64,000 bases of DNA. Source: JAWKWH01 sp963669285. Its GTDB lineage: Bacteria > Pseudomonadota > Alphaproteobacteria > Rhizobiales > Rhizobiaceae. The first letter of the stretch is position 1; each line of letters begins with the position of its first letter. The DNA lies in assembly GCA_963669285.2 (NCBI GenBank), contig CAXXSI010000014.1, positions 434,001 to 498,000 of the forward strand, read 5' to 3'. Under the pieces are notes generated by a model, which saw only the letters and a list, made by a program, of their open reading frames with translations, did no database searches and was not told the origin of the DNA. Of this stretch, positions 59,248 to 64,000 are shown in pieces. The position numbers were made by a program, and so were the translations under genes.

Positions 59248-59455
59248 GCGGACACCAAGCCGCAAGGCGGCCGCGCTGAACATGCACCCATCCTGACCCG
59301 ATCCTGGGAATCGAGGAGACACCATTTAACGGCTGATGTCGGTCGCCACGTTTGGGATTATCGCGCCCGAGAACGAGCAATGCCCATTCCATCTGCGACC
59401 ATAGCGTGTATAATGTGATCAAGGGAATAGAAAGAGGTAGTAATTCCTTTCCCAG

Positions 59456-60973
59456 ATGACCGAAGAAGACAAGTTGCATAGATTTACCAGTGTAGAGTTT
59501 ACACGGTTTAAGGCGTTTAAAAGGTTTCGTGTAAACCTCAAACATTTCAATGTGTTGGTCGGTCCAAACAATTCAGGTAAATCGACAATCCTTGCAGCGT
59601 TTAGAATATTAGCATCGGCCTTGCGAACAGCAAACGCGCGGAAACCCATTCCTATCGGTGATTCGCTTGGGTACGGATATAATGTGGATTTATCCTCTAT
59701 TTCGGTGGCGGAGGAGAATATCTTCCACAACTATGAGAGTGAAAGTGGCGCCGAGATAACTTTTCACTTGTCGAACAGAAGCACGCTGTCTTTGGTTTTC
59801 CCGGCTGATGGGGGATGTCACCTAATCGCAGAAACTCAAGGTCGTCGTCCGCCCAGCCCGTCCATATTTAAGCGAGCGTTCAACTGTCCAATTGGATTTG
59901 TTCCTATCTTGGGTCCAGTTGAACATCATGAAGAAGCCTACGCTCGCGAGACTGCGCGGTTGGCTCTATTTAACTACCGCGCAGCGAGAAATTTTCGAAA
60001 CATCTGGTACCACTATCCTGATGAATTTGACCGATTTAGAGACATGCTGACCGAAACATGGCCTGGAATGGACATATTAAGGCCAGAACTTGATACCAGC
60101 TACACACCGCCTCGTTTGCACATGTTCTGTCCCGAAGACCGTTTTCCGCGCGAAATATTTTGGGCAGGTTTCGGATTTCAGGTCTGGTGCCAGATGCTGA
60201 CACACCTCGTACAATCCTCAAAATCTTCAATTTTCTTGATAGATGAGCCAGATATTTATCTTCATTCCGAGTTGCAGAGACAGCTACTGGTAATCCTTCG
60301 GAATTTAGGCCCCGATATCCTAATAGCTACCCACTCCACAGAAATCATCACCGAAGCTGAAACCGACGAAATACTGCTCGTGAACAAAAAAGTAGGTGCA
60401 TCTAGACGACTCAAAAATCCGTCGCAACTTAGTGAAGTATTCAGCGCTCTAGGCTCAAACACCAATCCGTTGTTGACGCAGCTGGCAAAAACGAAAAAGG
60501 CATTGTTTGTAGAAGGAAAGGATTTTCAAATACTGGGCAAATTTTCGCGTAAGATGGGTAACGCTGAAATTGGAAATCGCCGGAAATTTGCAGTGATGCC
60601 CGGTCGGCGGATTTAACACCGAAAGAATCCGTTCGTTAAAGGACGGAATAGAAACAACATTAGGTGAGAAGATTTCTGCAGCAGTATTATTGGATAGAGA
60701 TTATAGACATAACGAAGAGTGTGATGTTATAGAAAGTAATTGTTCAAAATTTTGTAGTTTTATAAAAATATTACGGTGTAAAGAAGTTGAAAACTTTTTA
60801 ATTGTTCCTTCCGCAATTCATCGCGCGGCATGACGAGAAGAATTTCAGATCAAAACAGAAGAACCGGAAGAAATACAGAATTGAATTTAAATATTGAAGA
60901 ATTGTTATTTGATTTTATAGAATCTTCAAAAATCGTATATCACTTCTCAGTATTTATCTAAATATCGCGTATT
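59456..60973 (+). pseudogene. OLD-family ATPase with TOPRIM nuclease domain, degraded by frameshifts
   Basis: The first frame (59456-60616) encodes 386 residues of an AAA/ABC-type ATPase: FNVLVGPNNSGKSTILAAFRIL (Walker A), SSIFLIDEPDIYLHSELQRQLL (signature and Walker B) and DILIATHSTEI. It then enters KKALFVEGKDFQILGKF, a TOPRIM Glu motif. The frame breaks near 60599. Removing one C gives VGGFNTERIRSLKDGIETTLGE and AAVLLDRDYR (TOPRIM DxD) to 60833. Further shifts near 60830 and 60937 continue as RRISDQNRRTGRN and ITSQYLSKYRVF. Three lesions in 350 bases indicate a decaying anti-phage or DNA-repair nuclease. The locus is AT-richer than its neighbours, suggesting horizontal acquisition. Confidence 0.75.
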
Positions 60974-62490
60974 TATGCGCGGACATTCCCGCTTGTTTAC
61001 AACTGCACCTGAAGCATCGGTTCAAACAATGGCAGATTCTCGAGCAAGCATAGTATTGCGCCCGATTCCCGATAGGTCGAGTGGTCACAGAGGAGTAGGC
61101 GCACCGTTACTTGTGCACCGCAGGTGCAAGGAGCCCGACTGTTTGATGTTATCGAATGAGATTGCCTACGCTAACCTCATGGTACAGGCGAAGAAAGCAT
61201 CGCCTGAAAACCCGGTTCTTGGCCGCTCTAGTTGATCGACATTGCCGGGAAGCCTGGTCCCGATAAATGGTGCGCGGACGAAGCCATGAATCCTTATCGA
61301 TATGCTTCATAAGCTTCGCAACGGGGGTAGCAACGCAAACGTCCCATATCATCACACCGTTCGTGATCGTAGCAGAGACAACCTTAAGTCAGGAATTACT
61401 CAAGTGCGGCGCTTCTGAAGACCCTGCCTTACCCTGTCCGGTTAAACGGAAAGGCGTCCATGGAGGGGCGTGGGCCAAAATTGGCGATTGAGAGGAACAA
61501 GCAGGCGCTGGAGCGCTGATCATCGCCGGTCTGGTCGCCAATCTGGTCGATGGCGCCGAGACGCTGCCGCGACCGCTGCACCGCTTTGTCTGCCGCATTT
61601 TGCGGAAATCCGGCTGAATCGGCGCTTCGCCGGCTGATCGTCATCGTCGCGGTAGCGAACATGCGAAAAAAGGCCGAAGCAGCCGATCAACAGCGCGGCG
61701 GACAAACGCCGCCGCTGCCGGATTTTGACAATTTTATCCCGTGGACAAAACCGGTTTTCAATTCGCGCTGATCGATCCTGCGCAAATCTTTCGGCAAGTC
61801 TGCGGCCGCCCGTTTCGCATCACCGCCGTACCTCCAAAAAATCTTATCCGCGCTGCCGCAGATTTCCGTGCCGGGGCTGACGGAGGCGCATTGAGTGGGC
61901 AAGGTCCGATTGAGAGGAACGGCTGGCAGGGCGAAATCATCGCCGGTCAGCCGCCGCATCGAAATGCTGCGAGCGCGCGCTCAAAACCCTGCCGCGCCAG
62001 GCTGAATCGGCGGCTGAACCGGCTGATGTCATCGTCGCAGGCGCGCCGAAGGCACGCAACCCGGACCCGGACAAACGGTCGGGCCGATCCGCCCCGGTCA
62101 TCCTGCCGCGGATATCCGACGAAATCTTTCGGCGGATCCCCGTTTCCCACACCGGTCGATGATGTCCTGCCGCGATTGCCACGGACTGGCGCGATCTCGC
62201 TTCGCCCGCCATAATCCGATGAGCGCTCACGGCGAGTTCGCTACGCTCACCGCTCGAAAATCGCGAGGCGCGCTCGCAAACCCTGGACGCGCCAGGTCGC
62301 GGCGGCTGAACCGGCTGATCGCTCCGGTTTGGCGAAAACTCAAAACCCGGCGATAGCCGGCAAGGGTTCGGGCCGAATCCGCGGTATTCCGGCGCGCCCG
62401 CGGAGCTACAGCGAGCGCCCGCGCGGTCGCGATCTCGTGAGCGATTGTCAACAAACTGGCCGGGATTGCGGGCCTCCATAAATTCCGCGC
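60974..62490. repeat. 1.5-kb gene-free region with degenerate direct repeats
   Basis: No convincing gene is present. Several short frames here look accidental. Two direct repeat families are visible. Unit A (CGATTGAGAGGAAC followed by ATCATCGCCGGTC) occurs at 61485-61531 and about 61907-61949. Unit B (CGCCAGGCTGAATCGGCGGC and GAACCGGCTGAT) occurs near 61995-62027, with diverged forms near 61610-61640 and 62290-62320. The pattern suggests eroded copies of one ~420-base element. It lies directly behind uvrB. Confidence 0.55.
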
Positions 62491-64000
62491 CTACTTTTTG
62501 CCCGCAGGCTTTTCGGTGCGGCGCACGGTCATTTCATCCAGGTCATTTTTCCTGAACAGGCTCTTGCCCGCCGGCCGTTCCAGGTCGGTGCCCGGCCCCA
62601 TATCGTCGAGCGAGGGTTTCTTGAACAGCGTGGTTTTTTCGCCCGCGCCCGTAACGCGCTTCGCACTTGACTGCGCGGCCTGATCGGCCGGCGTCCGGTC
62701 GGAAGCCGGCTTCCTGCCCCTTGCCTTCGCCCGCCTTGATTTCTGCGTGTTCTCCACCCCGGTTTCGCGCGCCAGCGGGTCGTCGGCGACGGCCAGTTCG
62801 ACCTCGCGCAGGCGCTTGATCTCGTCGCGCATTCTGGCCGCTTCCTCGAAATCCAGATCGGCGGCGGCATCGCGCATGGCCTTTTCCAGATGTTCCAGAT
62901 GGGCGGCGAGATTGTTGCCGACCAGCACGTCGGCATCCTTCGCCGTCGCGCCCTTGATGTCGGCGGTGACATGGTCGCGCTCGTAGACGGAATCGAGGAT
63001 GTCGGCGATGTTGGACTTGATCGATTCCGGCGTGATGTTGTTTTCGGCGTTGAACTGCGCCTGTTTTTCGCGGCGGCGGCTGGTCTCGGCCATGGCGCGA
63101 TCCATCGAGCCGGTAACCTGATCGGCATAGAGGATGACCTTGCCGTCGACATTGCGCGCGGCCCGTCCGATGGTCTGCACCAGCGAGGTTTCGGAGCGCA
63201 GGAAGCCCTCCTTGTCGGCGTCGAGGATGGCGACGAAGGCGCATTCGGGAATGTCGAGCCCTTCGCGCAGCAGGTTGATGCCGACCAGGCAGTCGAAGGC
63301 GCCGAGGCGGAGATCGCGGATGATCTCGATGCGCTCGAGCGTGTCGATGTCTGAATGCATGTAGCGCACGCGAATGCCCTGCTCGTGCAGATACTCGGTC
63401 AGGTCCTCGGCCATGCGCTTGGTCAGCACGGTGACCAGCGTGCGGTAGCCGGCCTTGGCCACTTCGCGGATCTCGCCCAGCACATCGTCGACCTGGGTGG
63501 TGGCGGGGCGGACCTCGACCGGCGGGTCGATCAGACCGGTGGGGCGGATGACCTGTTCGGCAAACACACCGCCCGACTGTTCCATTTCCCAGCCGCCGGG
63601 CGTGGCCGAGACGGCGACGGTCGACGGGCGCATGGCGTCCCATTCCTCGAAGCGCAAGGGCCGGTTGTCCATGCAGGACGGCAGGCGGAAACCGTATTCG
63701 GCCAGTGTCGCCTTGCGGCGGAAGTCGCCGCGATACATGCCGCCGATCTGCGGGATGGTGACGTGGCTCTCGTCGACGAAGACCAGCGCGTTGTCGGGAA
63801 TGTATTCGAACAGCGTCGGCGGCGGCTCGCCGGGCTTGCGGCCGGTCAGGTAGCGCGAATAGTTTTCGATGCCGGCGCACGATCCGGTGGCCTCGAGCAT
63901 TTCCAGATCGAAGCGGGTGCGCTGCTCGAGCCGCTGCGCCTCGAGCAGGCGGCCGGCGGCTTCCAGTTCGGCAAGGCGGTGGCGCAGTTCCTCCTTGATC
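62491..64000 (-). CDS. uvrB: excinuclease ABC subunit B, C-terminal part (window edge)
   Basis: The frame is open to the window edge and covers about 500 residues of the C-terminal two-thirds. FEYIPDNALVFVDESHVTIPQIGGMYRGDFRRK contains the helicase Walker B (DESH). FSATP-like VAVSATPGGWE, the helicase motif VTVLTKRMAEDLTEYL and QTIGRAARNVDGKVILYAD are conserved. The C-terminal UVR domain HLEKAMRDAAADLDFEEAARMRDEIKRLRE binds UvrC. A longer-than-usual basic tail (~100 residues, ending VRRTEKPAGKK) follows. UvrB verifies DNA damage and recruits UvrC in nucleotide excision repair. Confidence 0.97.
   Translation of the reverse strand, partial: IKEELRHRLAELEAAGRLLEAQRLEQRTRFDLEMLEATGSCAGIENYSRYLTGRKPGEPPPTLFEYIPDNALVFVDESHVTIPQIGGMYRGDFRRKATLAEYGFRLPSCMDNRPLRFEEWDAMRPSTVAVSATPGGWEMEQSGGVFAEQVIRPTGLIDPPVEVRPATTQVDDVLGEIREVAKAGYRTLVTVLTKRMAEDLTEYLHEQGIRVRYMHSDIDTLERIEIIRDLRLGAFDCLVGINLLREGLDIPECAFVAILDADKEGFLRSETSLVQTIGRAARNVDGKVILYADQVTGSMDRAMAETSRRREKQAQFNAENNITPESIKSNIADILDSVYERDHVTADIKGATAKDADVLVGNNLAAHLEHLEKAMRDAAADLDFEEAARMRDEIKRLREVELAVADDPLARETGVENTQKSRRAKARGRKPASDRTPADQAAQSSAKRVTGAGEKTTLFKKPSLDDMGPGTDLERPAGKSLFRKNDLDEMTVRRTEKPAGKK

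Noticed and set aside
60975..61235. 86-codon plus-strand frame after the OLD-like pseudogene
   Set aside because: Only its first residues continue the OLD reading. The rest has no family features and lies at a change in base composition.
61236..62490. Several short frames read as possible genes behind uvrB
   Set aside because: They follow the repeat blocks, lack start signals and have no recognisable protein features.

Overview
The window reads as chromosomal DNA of an alphaproteobacterium of the order Hyphomicrobiales (Rhizobiales), probably near Rhizobiaceae/Phyllobacteriaceae such as Hoeflea. This is inferred from gene content and order: hisB-DUF2628-hisH-hisA-hisF-hisE-coaA divergent from hslV-GNAT-hslU, the fructose operon frcBCAK with its ROK regulator, membrane-bound ferritin MbfA with an Irr-type ICE motif, a DUF1402 protein, the alphaproteobacterial RpoD and O2-independent ubiquinone genes ubiTUV. 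The sequence is GC-rich and densely coding, apart from an AT-richer stretch around 59.4-61.0 kb. I saw no tRNA, rRNA, CRISPR array or integrase.

Layout. 0-6.1 kb: tail of a proline racemase/hydroxyproline epimerase gene, a TRAP transporter (dctPQM), then mbfA and an overlapping membrane protein gene. 6.5-14.4 kb: a YiiX-like hydrolase, a giant repeat-rich autotransporter split by two single-base frameshifts, and a small secreted protein. 14.4-22.5 kb: EamA exporter, dnaG, rpoD, and ubiTUV behind a perfect FNR/FixK box. 22.6-29.7 kb: HlyU-like protein, a lipoprotein followed by a multi-domain peptidoglycan hydrolase, a small membrane protein, and a TetR/AhpD-like pair with two near-identical operators. 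29.7-31.6 kb: a tightly packed PepSY / cytochrome b561 / membrane-anchored LuxR / di-haem cytochrome c operon, my best candidate for an undescribed system. 31.8-36.0 kb: small enzymes (double NTF2-fold protein, nitroreductase, ArfB, LysM protein, AlkB). 36-44.3 kb: coaA, histidine biosynthesis, and the HslUV protease. 44.4-49.7 kb: frcR and frcBCAK. 49.7-54 kb: a secreted protein, divergent cysteine-hydrolase genes sharing a palindromic operator, and a methyltransferase. 54-57.6 kb: two unrelated phosphate transporters. 57.8-62.5 kb: a gene-poor accessory zone with repeats, an XRE regulator and a decayed OLD-type ATPase/TOPRIM nuclease. 62.5-64 kb: the 3' part of uvrB.

Several genes carry a single-base indel that can be repaired by adding or removing one base: the autotransporter twice, the hlyU-like gene, the Na/Pi cotransporter and the OLD-like gene several times. 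Either the assembly has residual indel errors or some of these are real lesions or phase-variable sites. This should be settled before drawing biological conclusions from those genes.
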